Shown piece after piece: positions 27,886 to 37,922 of a stretch of 64,000 nt of DNA (the first letter of the stretch is position 1; the number at the start of each line of letters is the position of its first letter). The notes beneath the pieces are model-generated. The model saw only the letters and a list, made by a program, of their open reading frames with translations, made no database searches and was not told the DNA's origin. Position numbers and translations under genes: made by a program. Where the stretch lies: positions 3,605,001 through 3,669,000 of the forward strand of contig NC_092563.1 of the NCBI RefSeq assembly GCF_037975245.1, written 5' to 3'. This DNA comes from Apostichopus japonicus (Eukaryota > Echinodermata > Holothuroidea > Aspidochirotida > Stichopodidae).

Positions 27886-28250
27886 CAGATATATTTCCAT
27901 TATTTGAGCCCTCTTTTTTCATTCTTTTTTATTGAAATGCCTAATATCCTCTTCAGATGAGACTGAAGTGCATTTAAACGCATAAATCTGCAACAAGAAA
28001 CACAATCGGAAGGCCCCCAAATATAAAGTATATACATGTACATACGAACGAGGACCACTTTACTCGCGATTGTAACTAATCAGTGGCTCGGTTTTGCTAC
28101 GATTGACTGTTTTCGTTGTAGCCAGATGTGTAGCTATGTTTTTTTTATTTATTCGATTAGGCCTACATTCATAGTGCATAGGCGTTCTTATCTTGATATT
28201 ACGAAAAGATTCATTGTTATTTAGCGCCACACAGCCAAAATTCAACTTTG
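27886..28250. pseudogene. Scar of a second SRCR gene copy: 3'-UTR joined to 5' flank
   Basis: 27886-27965 matches 18250-18345, the 3'-UTR and poly(A) region of the SRCR gene (CATTATTTGAGCC, then TTTATTGAAATGCCTAAT and CCTCTTCAGA.GAGACTGAA). It runs directly into 27965-28250, which matches the 5' flank at 24560-24850. The ~6.2 kb between these two blocks in copy 1, which is the whole SRCR gene, is missing here. Confidence 0.75.
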
Positions 28251-29588
28251 CTGCAGAAGAACCGAAAGCGGCAGCATCATGTAAAAGAATCTCTTTACAC
28301 TACAGCATCAAACTCAATAGAAGAGGATTAACACCGGGCCGTTTTGGACAGCGTATGCGGTACATATCCATCATTCATGTACAGAAATAAAAAAAAATCC
28401 TGTCGACTCACTGAACTCGCGATCTTGAAGAATTTTAAATATAGGAGGAATATAAGTTGTTTACAAATAAGCACAAGTATAGGGGGACATTTGATATTGT
28501 GCCCCCCTATCTCAAAAAGTGAGGGGGACATGTCCCCCCGCCCCCCCCCCCCCAGGATTGACGCCCATGGGAGGACAGTGTCCACGTAAAAAATGACTCC
28601 GAAAAACCAAACCCCCAAACCTTGAATACTCAAAGAAAGCAGTCTGCCACACTGCATGAATACCTCTGTCAAGTGCATTCTTTAAAACATTTACACTTTT
28701 AGACATAACAACCGAATCAGGCAAACTAATCCACTCATCCACAACTCTCTACGATGAGAATATTTTACTGACGTCTAACCTACTCTGGCTTAGCCAGAGG
28801 GGGGAAAGTGCCCCCCCCCCCCACACACAGAAAATTGAGTGACCACAAGGGTAAAAAATAATCTTTTTTTTTTAACAAAAGATAATAGTTAATATTTTTT
28901 TCCAGTCATAAATGGTGTTAATTAATGTCTAAAAGGGCACATTTTTCGCGCTCGGCAGTGGCTGTTAGTATGGGCCGTATAATGGGGACGAAAAGTTTGT
29001 TTTGCCTCCCCAATCGGGATGGGGGAGGGCTACGCCCTGAAGCGATAATATTGTTAAAAGTTTCGCTATGGATAAAGGAAAGCATTCACCGTTTTCATAA
29101 ATATTAAACTCTTTGAGAAGAATGAAACATATTGACCGTGAAAAGTACACGATTAATTGTGTCATAGAAAGTAGAATGGATTATCCGGCCATGTTGACTT
29201 TTTAATGGCTAAAAATCTAAAGGTAAGTGTCACCATTTTTCATACAGAATAACATTTTCCAGAAATAAGAGATTTTGATCTTGAAAAATACACGCTTTAT
29301 TATTTCATGTGGAATATCATTTCGCGAAACTGTGAAATAAACCAGTGTCTGTGTTATAGTTTGTTTTTTATAGCTTAAAGTATTTGCGAATATGGAAGAT
29401 TAATGATTCCATTAACACTTTAATGTGCATCATTTTCTTGAAAGAGTGGATTATCCAGAAATATATCTCCAGCGTCGACGTCGCTGTTAGGCCCCAGTTC
29501 AAGAGTTGCTAGCATGAGAATCAGTTACCAAGGTAACTAGAGACCAAGCCAGGTTACAAGAAGAAATCTGCGCAAAAAAATTTAGAGT
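28251..29588. other. Gene-free stretch with C/G homopolymers
   Basis: C and G homopolymers near 28535-28553 and 28800-28822 give frame-broken ORFs. About 29290-29460 resembles 33160-33330 (GTTATAGTTTGTTTTTTATAG, then CTTAAAGTATTTGCGAATAT and GTGGATTATCCAG), an internal dispersed repeat. I see no gene. Confidence 0.5.
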
Positions 29589-30818
29589 GTTTATACTTTT
29601 TAAGAAAAGTCACCAAAGAAAGAACCGGGGCACGAAAACCAAACTACCAAACGAATGATCCGCTCTCAACCCCTGTCCCCTCGAAAGAGAACAGATACTA
29701 CCCATGATCTTAGCCAAAAGGCCGAGAAGCGAATTTAAAGTGTATATGAGTTTCAAGAACAATTTCAAGCATACACTTTTTAAGAAAAAATCGCCTAGGA
29801 AAGAACCTGGACACGAAAACTAAACTACCAAACGACTGATCCGTTCTCAACCCCAGTCCCCTTGCATCGGGACTGTGACTGTGTGATAATCGCCAGATTT
29901 GCATCACCATTCCCCTCGAAAGGGAACAGATACTAGACATGATCTTTTTTTAAAAGAAAAGTCGCCCAGGAAAGAACCTGGGCACGAAAACCAAACTACC
30001 GAACGACTGATCCGCTTCCAACCCCAGTCCCCTTGCATCGGGCCTGTGACTGTGTGATAATCGTCGGGTGTGCATCACCATTCCCCTCGAAAGAGAACAG
30101 ATACTAGACATGATCTTTTTTAAAAGAAAAGTCGCCCAGGAAAGAACCTGGGCACGAAAACCAAACTACCGAACGACTGATCCGCTTCCAACCCCAGTCC
30201 CCTTGCATCGGGCCTGTGACTGTGTGATAATCGTCGGGTGTGCATCACCATTCCCCTCGAAAGGGAACAGATACTAGACATGATCTTTTTTTAAAAGAAA
30301 AGTCGCCCAGGAAAGAACCTGGGCACGAAAACCAAACTACCGAACGACTGATCCGCTTCCAACCCCAGTCCCCTTGCATCGGGCCTGTGACTGTGTGATA
30401 ATCGTCGGGTGTGCATCACCATTCCCCTCGAAAGGGAACAGATGCTAGACATGATCTTTTTTTAAAAGAAAAGTCGCCCAGGAAAGAACCTGGGCACGAA
30501 AACTAAACTACCGAACGACTGATCCGCTTCCAACCCCAGTCCCCTTGCATCGGGCCTGTGACTGTGTGATAATCGTCGGGTGTGCATCACCATTCCCCTC
30601 GAAAGGGAACAGATGCTAGACATGATCTTTTTTTAAAAGAAAAGTCGCCCAGGAAAGAACCTGGGCACGAAAACCAAACTACCGAACGACTGATCCGCTT
30701 CCAACCCCAGTCCCCTTGCATCGGGCCTGTGACTGTGTGATAATCGTCGGGTGTGCATCACCATTCCCCTCGAAAGGGAACAGATACTTTTCAAGAAAAA
30801 GTCGCCCAGTTGCCATAT
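29589..30818 (-). repeat. 171-bp satellite built from a U2-snRNA-headed SINE
   Basis: The landmark GTCGCCCAGGAAAGAACC, or its variant, starts at 29609, 29790, 29961, 30131, 30302, 30473, 30644 and 30801. Spacing is 170-171 bp over the homogeneous part. Each full unit is the body of the SINE at 60724-60913. Only the outermost unit keeps the complete U2 5' end (29699-29731: GATCTTAGCCAAAAGGCCGA, then GAAGCGA). In the others the head stops at GATC and is fused to the A/T tail of the next unit. Inner units are nearly identical, which indicates recent amplification or homogenisation. Confidence 0.88.
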
Positions 30819-30839
30819 ACTAGGTAGAAACCATTTTCA

Positions 30840-31106
30840 TTAACCATACAGTAGAGGTTGACTATACCGATCAACGGGTCTTCTCAACCTTCTGGGTCGT
30901 CTATCTGAAGATGGGTCAGGGTTTACGTTCTGACCTGCAGGAACTGATGAGTTGGGGGTTGGTGAGTCAGTATGTGATGTCTGACCATTTCCATGCATCT
31001 CGTCTGTGGTGTCGTCTGCAGTGTCTAGTGACATGACACTTTCTCTGCCTGGTTGACCGAAGGCAGAGACATCAGCCACTTCAATTGTTGCAGTTGATGG
31101 TTCCAC
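30840..31106 (-). pseudogene. Possible C-terminal fragment of an LTR-retrotransposon polyprotein
   Basis: An 88-codon open frame ends in RRPRRLRRPVDRYSQPLLYG, the style of tail seen after the integrase in Ty3/gypsy-type polyproteins (basic, P-x-DRY/L). It is Ser/Thr/Asp-rich before that. No integrase or RT lies upstream on this strand, so it would be a relic. It could also be an unrelated short frame. Confidence 0.3.
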
Positions 31107-31775
31107 TTTCTAGGTTTGTGGGTTCCTGCATCATACGGTAAGAGACCAAGCCAGGTTACAAATATACACAAGAAAGACTCTGCGCAAAATAATTGATTAT
31201 ATTGTCTCACTCTGGTACATATAATACTCGATAGTACAATATAACATGTGAAGTACAACCCCTTTAACTCTTTACTTAAACAACAACAACATTATCCCAC
31301 AAACATATATAGATATGTCGTAGACATTTAACTCGATGATAATATTGATTTACTAAATCCATAACTCTCTTAATAAGAAATGTCAACACACGGTGCAAAG
31401 TTTTTCTTATGTTTATGGCACTTTCAAGCTTCCGTACTTATATCCTCGTATTGAAGCTACTTTGTTTATTCATGGCAGCTATTTATAGCTCCATGGTTTA
31501 TTTGAGCATGAGATTAGGGTGGCATCTAAAGGCTTCTGTATTTCCGGAACAGTTCTGTACAGTCAATCGGACATGAAATACTTCAGAGCAGTGTTGGCCT
31601 TTCAAGGACAACCGGTTACAGTCTTAATATGGGTTGCAGAATATCTCGAATTGTCGGTAATATTTTCCTTCCAGGTAAGTTCATTTACGATTAAAGTTCG
31701 TATTTTTCAAACGACAGTTTCTAACATTCTTCTCAGTGTAAAATCAAGTTAAGATCAGATATAGATATCGATCAA

Positions 31776-31777
31776 CC

Positions 31778-31849
<72 letters not shown>

Positions 31850-31857
31850 TATATATA
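31776..31857. repeat. (AT)n microsatellite
   Basis: About 80 bp of nearly pure AT next to the tRNA-headed SINE. Confidence 0.95.
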
Positions 31858-31869
31858 TAGTATTGTTAT

Positions 31870-32205
31870 AGTATTGTTCGATACAGGTGACAAACGCCTA
31901 CAGTGGAATTACGACCTTCCTTACCGGTTTCGAACCACTGGACATACAATCAGCGCCCATAGCCTAGTGGTTAGGGCGTTCGCGTACAGAGCGGGAGGCC
32001 CGGGTACGAACCCCGGTGGAGGCTGGACGTTTTTTCACTGTTCTTGATTTTCCAACTCATTTACGATTTCAATTATATATATTCATCCCGCTTTATATGC
32101 GGACACCCTAAACACTAGGCTATGGACGCTGATTATATGTCAAGAGGTTCGAAACTGTAGTGCGTTTGTCACCTGTATCGAACAATACGAGTTCTGTTTT
32201 TGGTG
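31870..32205 (+). mobile_element. tRNA-headed SINE with an inverted partial second copy
   Basis: 31952-32024 folds as a tRNA-like cloverleaf: A-box-like TAGCCTAGTGGTTAGG and B-box GGTACGAACCC. It is preceded by a conserved ~80-bp block (TATTGTTCGATACAGGTGAC, then CTTACCGGTTTCGAACC). From about 32089 to 32205 the same head appears inverted: GCGGACACCC..CTAGGCTATGGACGCT, ending GTCACCTGTATCGAACAATA. The locus is thus an inverted SINE dimer. A complete single copy is at 58490-58740. Confidence 0.75.
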
Positions 32206-32347
32206 ACAACATTGCCTTACTCTAGAGATCAAACATGATGCTAACCAACTCGAAATCATTTGTGATTCCTAAGCCGGATCTCGAAAGAGATACTTTGAAC
32301 AGACTGTTTAATGAAATGGAGGTAAACGACAAAGGCAAATGAGTATG

Positions 32348-32435
<88 letters not shown>

Positions 32436-32436
32436 A

Positions 32437-32469
<33 letters not shown>

Positions 32470-32519
32470 TATATAAATGTATATATATATATATATAAAT
32501 GTATATATATATATAAATG

Positions 32520-32615
<96 letters not shown>
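32348..32615. repeat. (AT)n microsatellite with periodic AATGT interruptions
   Basis: About 270 bp of AT repeat. The long open frames reading IYIYIY on either strand are artefacts. Confidence 0.95.
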
Positions 32616-32616
<1 letters not shown>

Positions 32617-33040
32617 TTGAAAGGGATCAGAAGCTACACATGACATTAGCCGAAAAGGCCGAGAAATCATTCATAAGGAAATCAAGTGCAATGCTTATCT
32701 ACCTCATGGGTGTTTACATGTAGATCATAACTTACATATCCGTTACTTACCTAACTGCAATGTATCTACAAGTGATCAGTTACTTGCCATAAGACGTTGT
32801 GTTTAATTGTACTTTTACAACACATTTCCGGTTACAACAATTTAGCGACTCGATTAAAGAGTCACTCTTGCTGATGTAATACTAAATAGTACAATACAGC
32901 ATGTTGAATACAATCCCTTTAACTATTCACTTAAATAACAACAATATTAACCCCTAAACATATGCAAATATGTTGTTGACCTTTAATTTAATGACAGTAT
33001 TGATTTACTAAATCCATAACTTTCTTAATTAGACTATTTA

Positions 33041-35210
33041 ACCCATCAATGAATGTTTAACCCTTCAAAATTACATCCCAATAGGCTATATGAATATTCA
33101 TGTTGGCTATGTGGCAATGTGCACAGCTACTACGGAAGAGTTTAAAGACCATTCACGTTACAATATCTTTCGCGAAATGTCAATACACCAGCCTCTGTGT
33201 TATAGTTTTTTTTATAGCTTAAAGTATTTGCGAATATGGAAGATCTTGACCGTAAATTGTAACTTACTATTCCATTACAATTTGCCATGTGGATCAGTTT
33301 CTTGAAAAAGTGGATTATCCAGCAGTATGTAGTGCTAAAGCCTAACATAATTTGTTCTGTGGATGAAGGAAATTTAACGTACGTGTCACCATTTCCACAC
33401 TGGATTAATTTCTGTAGGAAACAAGAACAAGAAAATACAATAGTTCCCTTATTTCAAACGGTTTGTTGTCAATATCCGAACTGAATAGTTGGTAAAATGG
33501 AGCAGAAAATGCTGTAAAACTATAATTGTCGAAGTTTGTAGATAAACTGTGATAAACGTAGCAAAAAGTCAACCTTTTGGGAAAGCAACATGTTATTTCA
33601 TTGGTAACGTTACGATGGTTATACGTATGATAATGTGGGCGGTGCATAGTTCACACAAGCCTCAGCCTCTGTCTTCGGCCCGGCACTCAAGTTTCTTTAG
33701 AACTGAATACGAATACAAGGTTCATCCAGAAAGCTTCTTATTATACGTTTTTTACCACTAGTGACCACGAACAAAATGTGCGATGCAAATAGGCAATAAG
33801 CTATGCACATGTATATTAATTGTACATGTCCATAGCTTATTTTTGGCACGCTGGTGTGACGTCATTCCACAAAGATAATACATGGAAGAGCGTTCAATTC
33901 CTTGCGCCGCTATATCTGTGTCGTGTGTGACAGGGAAGAATCACACGCAGTACATGCACTAGTCTTGGCCAAGTCGTTTGTAATACTTTTTTTCGCCGAT
34001 GAGGTGGATGTATATGGTCTATAACCAGAATTGCAATGCACGTGTAACCCCAGGTTCATCGCTCCCACCCAGGGGACATTAGTCTTTCGGGGAGCGGGCG
34101 TTCTTCGGCTGTAATGGGGTCAACTACCTACACCAAGATATTCGAGTCGTTAAGCGCACACATCAACAATGCGCCTCGTGACGTATAAGGACCCTATATT
34201 TCTATTACTGCAACTACTGGCTCGTCTGAGTCAACACACAAACAAACAGAACAACGCATGAAGCATATATATAGTTATGCGGTGTATATATTCATAACTA
34301 AGAAGTAAAGAAAAAGGGAGAAAAGAGGATAGCAATGGAGAACAACAAATTGGCACTAGTTATCATAAACATAATTAACTATAAAAACACCGTGATGGAT
34401 CATTGGTTGGGGGTGGGGCTCACTCCCTCTCTAGACCCGCTCGACCGTCTGCCAGATCCGGGGAACATCATGGCCTGGTGGGGAGGGGCATCTTACGACC
34501 AGGGCGTTAGTCTCGCCAGCCCAAACCCAAAGGACCTGTATAGAATTATAAGGTAATTTCTAATGGTGATGTCTCCCACATCCTATCGACGGCGGAGGGT
34601 TGTCAAATGAGTGGCCTTAACTTACGTACCAATAATCAATACAATGGGCTCAGTGCCAACTAATTATGGGACAAATCTACAACAAGTACATTCTAATCAT
34701 TAAGGATAAATATAAATGAAATATGTTTCCAGTAAATAGCATAAAGCTCACATCTAGCCGACGTGGCATTCAATTACGGACACCAATGCAGTAAGTCTGT
34801 GTCAAGTGCTAACTGTCCTAACCCAATTACAAGCATGTTCCTTATAGACAACTAAATGCATAAATACTAAAATAATATAACACAATATATAAGTCTCTCA
34901 AAAACATAGCATATGTACCAACAAACAGTATAGCAAAACTATTTAGGGTCAACCTCTGACAAGGACTGTCACCAAGGGAGCTACAGAACATACATCAACT
35001 AATATGGATTCCACAAAAGGGTTAGTTCTAGTATACATTTAGCATATGGGCTTAGTGTAAACTACAGAGTACACAATACAGAAATAATCATAACGGAATA
35101 AACAACATTGGCTATGGTCATTATCAATGGAACACATAAGGCCGAGAAGCGATGAAACTACACAGACCACAAACCGAAAGTTAGTGCGTTTGAAACAATG
35201 AATCTGATAT
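33041..35210. other. Gene-free stretch in copy 2 of the duplication
   Basis: It holds the S2 right-hand block (33866-33960) and dispersed repeats. 34400-34560 is GC-richer, with a short frame I cannot support as a gene. Nothing else is recognisable. Confidence 0.4.
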
Positions 35211-35218
35211 AAGTAGAC

Positions 35219-35655
35219 CAGTGTTACCAGAGTTAGCGTTTTTACACTAGATCTAGCGTTTTTAGTCATTTGTGGGGTTCTAGCGCACGTTTTTTCTAAT
35301 TTTGGTAACTCTACCGTTTTTTTCCTAAAACTAGTTAAATTTACCAAAAATTGACCACTTTTCAGATTATTTAGACAAAATTCTTACTTGGAGACCCATC
35401 CAAATTTATTTTGAGTATTTTTGCCCAATCTTCGGAATTTCCTACCGAAAATTTCCATATTTTTTTCAAATTTTCTGGGTCAGACTATCACTCCAATCAA
35501 CTATCTATTTTGTGATCGGTGACCATTCATCCTACGAATCTGTGCTAAATTGACTCCAAACAACACGAATGTTAGGGAAACTACCATTTAGCGTTTTCTA
35601 GGGTTTTATTTTCGCAAATCTAGCGTTTTTTCGTCAACTGTCGCTGGTAACGCTG
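35219..35655. mobile_element. hAT-type MITE, 437 bp, with intact 8-bp TSD
   Basis: Ends CAGTGTTACCAGAG and CGCTGGTAACGCTG are inverted repeats. The flanks AAGTAGAC at 35211-35218 and 35656-35663 are a perfect 8-bp duplication. The interior repeats a TAGCGTTTT motif (35236, 35262, 35590, 35622) that may be a subterminal transposase-binding repeat. Confidence 0.85.
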
Positions 35656-35939
35656 AAGTAGACCGCAAACCATGCCTGAGGCGGTTAGAGCTATGATCCT
35701 ACACAGAACATTTACCAGAGGTGTGAAGCGTGGTAAATGTTTCGTTTACGTATATTTTCATTCACTCTGGTATATTTTCATTTATCTCCTTATTTGGGCT
35801 GGGCAGGAAGTTGTATTGTTTTAGGGTACCGTCCCCTGGCTCTATAAGAAGGTCAGTTTACCAGCGATCTGTGCCATTCACTTGACAACCCTCAGCCGTC
35901 GATATTAGAAATTAGAAATTACTCTATAATTTCTATACA

Positions 35940-36367
35940 GGTATGAACCTGGGGGTAATAGCCCGGGCAGTTGTCCGGTGGGCAATTGTCCAGGGGGAAT
36001 TTTCCTGGGGGTAATAGTTCGGGGCAGTTGTCCGGGGGCAGTTGTTCGATGTCCAGGGGCAGTTGTCCTGGGGGCACTTGTCCTGGGGGGAATTGTCCTG
36101 GGGGGAATTGTCCTGGGGGGTAATAGTCCGGGGCAGTTGTCCGGGGCAGTTTTCCGATGTCCAGGGGTTAATAGTCCGGGGGCAGTTGTTCTGGGGGCAC
36201 TTGTCCTGGGGGAATTGTCCTGGGGGTAATAGCCCGGGGCAGTTGCCCGGGGGGCAATTGTCCAGGGGGAATTTTCCCGGGGGTAAAAGTCCGGGGGTCA
36301 GTTGTCCGGGGGCAGTTGTCCGGGGGTCAGTTGTCCGGGGGGCAGTTGTCCGGGGGGCAGTTGTCCG
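35940..36367. repeat. G-rich minisatellite, left part
   Basis: Irregular copies of a 12-17-bp unit around GGGGGCAGTTGTCC and GGGGGAATTGTCC. The same array resumes at 49161-49300 after the nested insertion. The G-strand is the plus strand, with runs of 4-6 G at short spacing. Open frames on either strand (DNCPP or SWGELSWG repeats) are artefacts. Confidence 0.9.
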
Positions 36368-36660
36368 CAGCGGCGGAGCTAGGGGTATTGTTCCGGAGGG
36401 GCGAGAATGGTCAGTAGGGGCGCTTTCGACACTATCTAAGCGGAGCGCCACCACTGGTTGGCGAGTAGCGTACAGAAAATATTTGAGTAAAGATACTCCA
36501 TAGATCGCCAGAAATGACCCTTTCCAAGCCTAGCTAATTTGCAGATAAACGAAGAATGAATAGGTGTCAACGCCAAATTACACCAACAAAATGTGACAAA
36601 TGTCAATAAGTAGATGAGAGCGCAATAGAAAAGTCAATAATCTAGAATAAGTAAAAAGTG
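36368..36660. mobile_element. hAT-type MITE, left half (split by the P-like pair)
   Basis: It starts CAGCGGCGGAGCTAGGGG and is the reverse complement of the complete MITE at 55805-56177. It is interrupted after AGTAAAAAGTGG and resumes at 49082. The MITE's own 8-bp TSD is GTTGTCCG, at 36360-36367 and 49161-49168, taken from the minisatellite. Confidence 0.85.
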
Positions 36661-37713
36661 GTAAAGAGCAGAGCCGTATATAGAGAGAGTTTGGCCAACT
36701 GGCGATTTGTGACGTCACACGCAAACCATGGGCATCAAAATAGGTCCAGTTGTCGTTACCAGTTGCGCGAAACACGAAAAAAACCACACACAATATATAG
36801 CAGCTTTGCACACTGTGCTCGTTGCGAACAAACGAAGCGACTCAGAATGTCAGATTTTGACAGGCATACGAGGAACAAAATGGATATCAGGTAATGAATT
36901 AGAGTATGCGTTAGTTAATGACATTTACGTTTATCTTCACACCTGAAATGCATAGAAAACTAGCTGAAAACCTGTCATTACACTTGTTTTATTTTACGCC
37001 TCATACTACTAGTCCTACTTTAGTCATACAAACGAAAAGCACACATTACAGTCCTGGCTAGGCTAGATTACAGACGCACAACTATAGCATCAGGCCTACA
37101 TTAATAGATCCTTCAATTAAATAAAGTAGGCCTACACATAAAATGCAAATTTATGCTTCACTGATCTTTTCAGGTTTGCCAAAAGTAGTTGTACCAGAGG
37201 TCATTGTATTAAACTCCATAAGTTACACATAGTAGGATTAATATTCGGCATAACTTTTTCTCTAAAGTCTAATACAACTTATACAAGGGTTGTGAATGGA
37301 TGGAATGGTTTGCCTGAGAAGGTTGAATTGCAAGAAGTGTGAATGGGTTTAAGAATACTTTGGATGAGTACATTAAGCATTGTAATTGGGTATGACATTT
37401 GATGTCCCCGGTTTTATTCCTCTCATATAGTCTTAGGGTCCTTAATGGGGACTTGAGTGTCTCTCCTGGTCTTTTTTTCTACTAAACTAAACTATATACT
37501 TGAGTGTAGGAGTTAGCAATAGTTGGGAGTCTGTGGGCAAACCTAAGACTGATATTGTGGTGTTAATTTCTCAGGAATGTAGTACTAGGCTATAGTAGGT
37601 GCAACAGATTGAATGGTTCTGTCGAGAAAAAAACCCCGGCAACAACTGAATACTGGTGTATGTTGTAGCTTATGTATTTTCCATTAACATATATACTATA
37701 CGGTCATGTCCTT

Positions 37714-37907
37714 TGTGGTGTTATTGTATTATATTGTATTATATTGTTAATCTTAGCTGTAGGTGTTTTTGACCTTTACGGCCTTCCATGCATTATTCTG
37801 CCTTATACGTGTTATATACTTGGGTTCGTTTTGCTGGTTGTGTTTTGTTGTTTAAAACCTCATTAAAGGTGTAATCAAATGAATCAGTCGTCGTCATTAT
37901 TACTACA
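37714..37907 (+). repeat. 5' LTR
   Basis: 194 bp, TG..CA ends. AATAAA-like CATTAAAGG is near its 3' end. The sequence after it (ATTTAAACAACAATA) shows no tRNA primer-binding site that I recognise. Confidence 0.95.
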
Positions 37908-37922
37908 ATTTAAACAACAATA

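Larger units (their letters stand above)
31200..33040. repeat. Direct repeat pair, ~180 bp (31200-31380 and 32870-33040)
   Basis: Both copies contain AATACT.AATAGTACAATA, then CCCTTTAACT.TT.ACTTAAA and TATTGATTTACTAAATCCAT. They lie ~1.66 kb apart inside copy 2 of the large duplication. They could be solo remnants of one dispersed element. No coding content seen. Confidence 0.6.

Noticed and set aside
29699-29731. Functional U2 snRNA gene
   Set aside because: Only the first ~45 bases of U2 are present. The Sm site and 3' domain are replaced by the SINE body.
32308-32723. 120-codon frame reading IYIYIY
   Set aside because: (AT)n microsatellite.
34335-34556. 73-codon plus-strand frame in a GC-richer patch
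   Set aside because: No domain, no splice context and no second copy to test conservation. Not enough to call a gene.
35933-36503. Long frames of DNCPP and SWGELSWG repeats on both strands
   Set aside because: Any frame is open through the G-rich minisatellite. No protein evidence.
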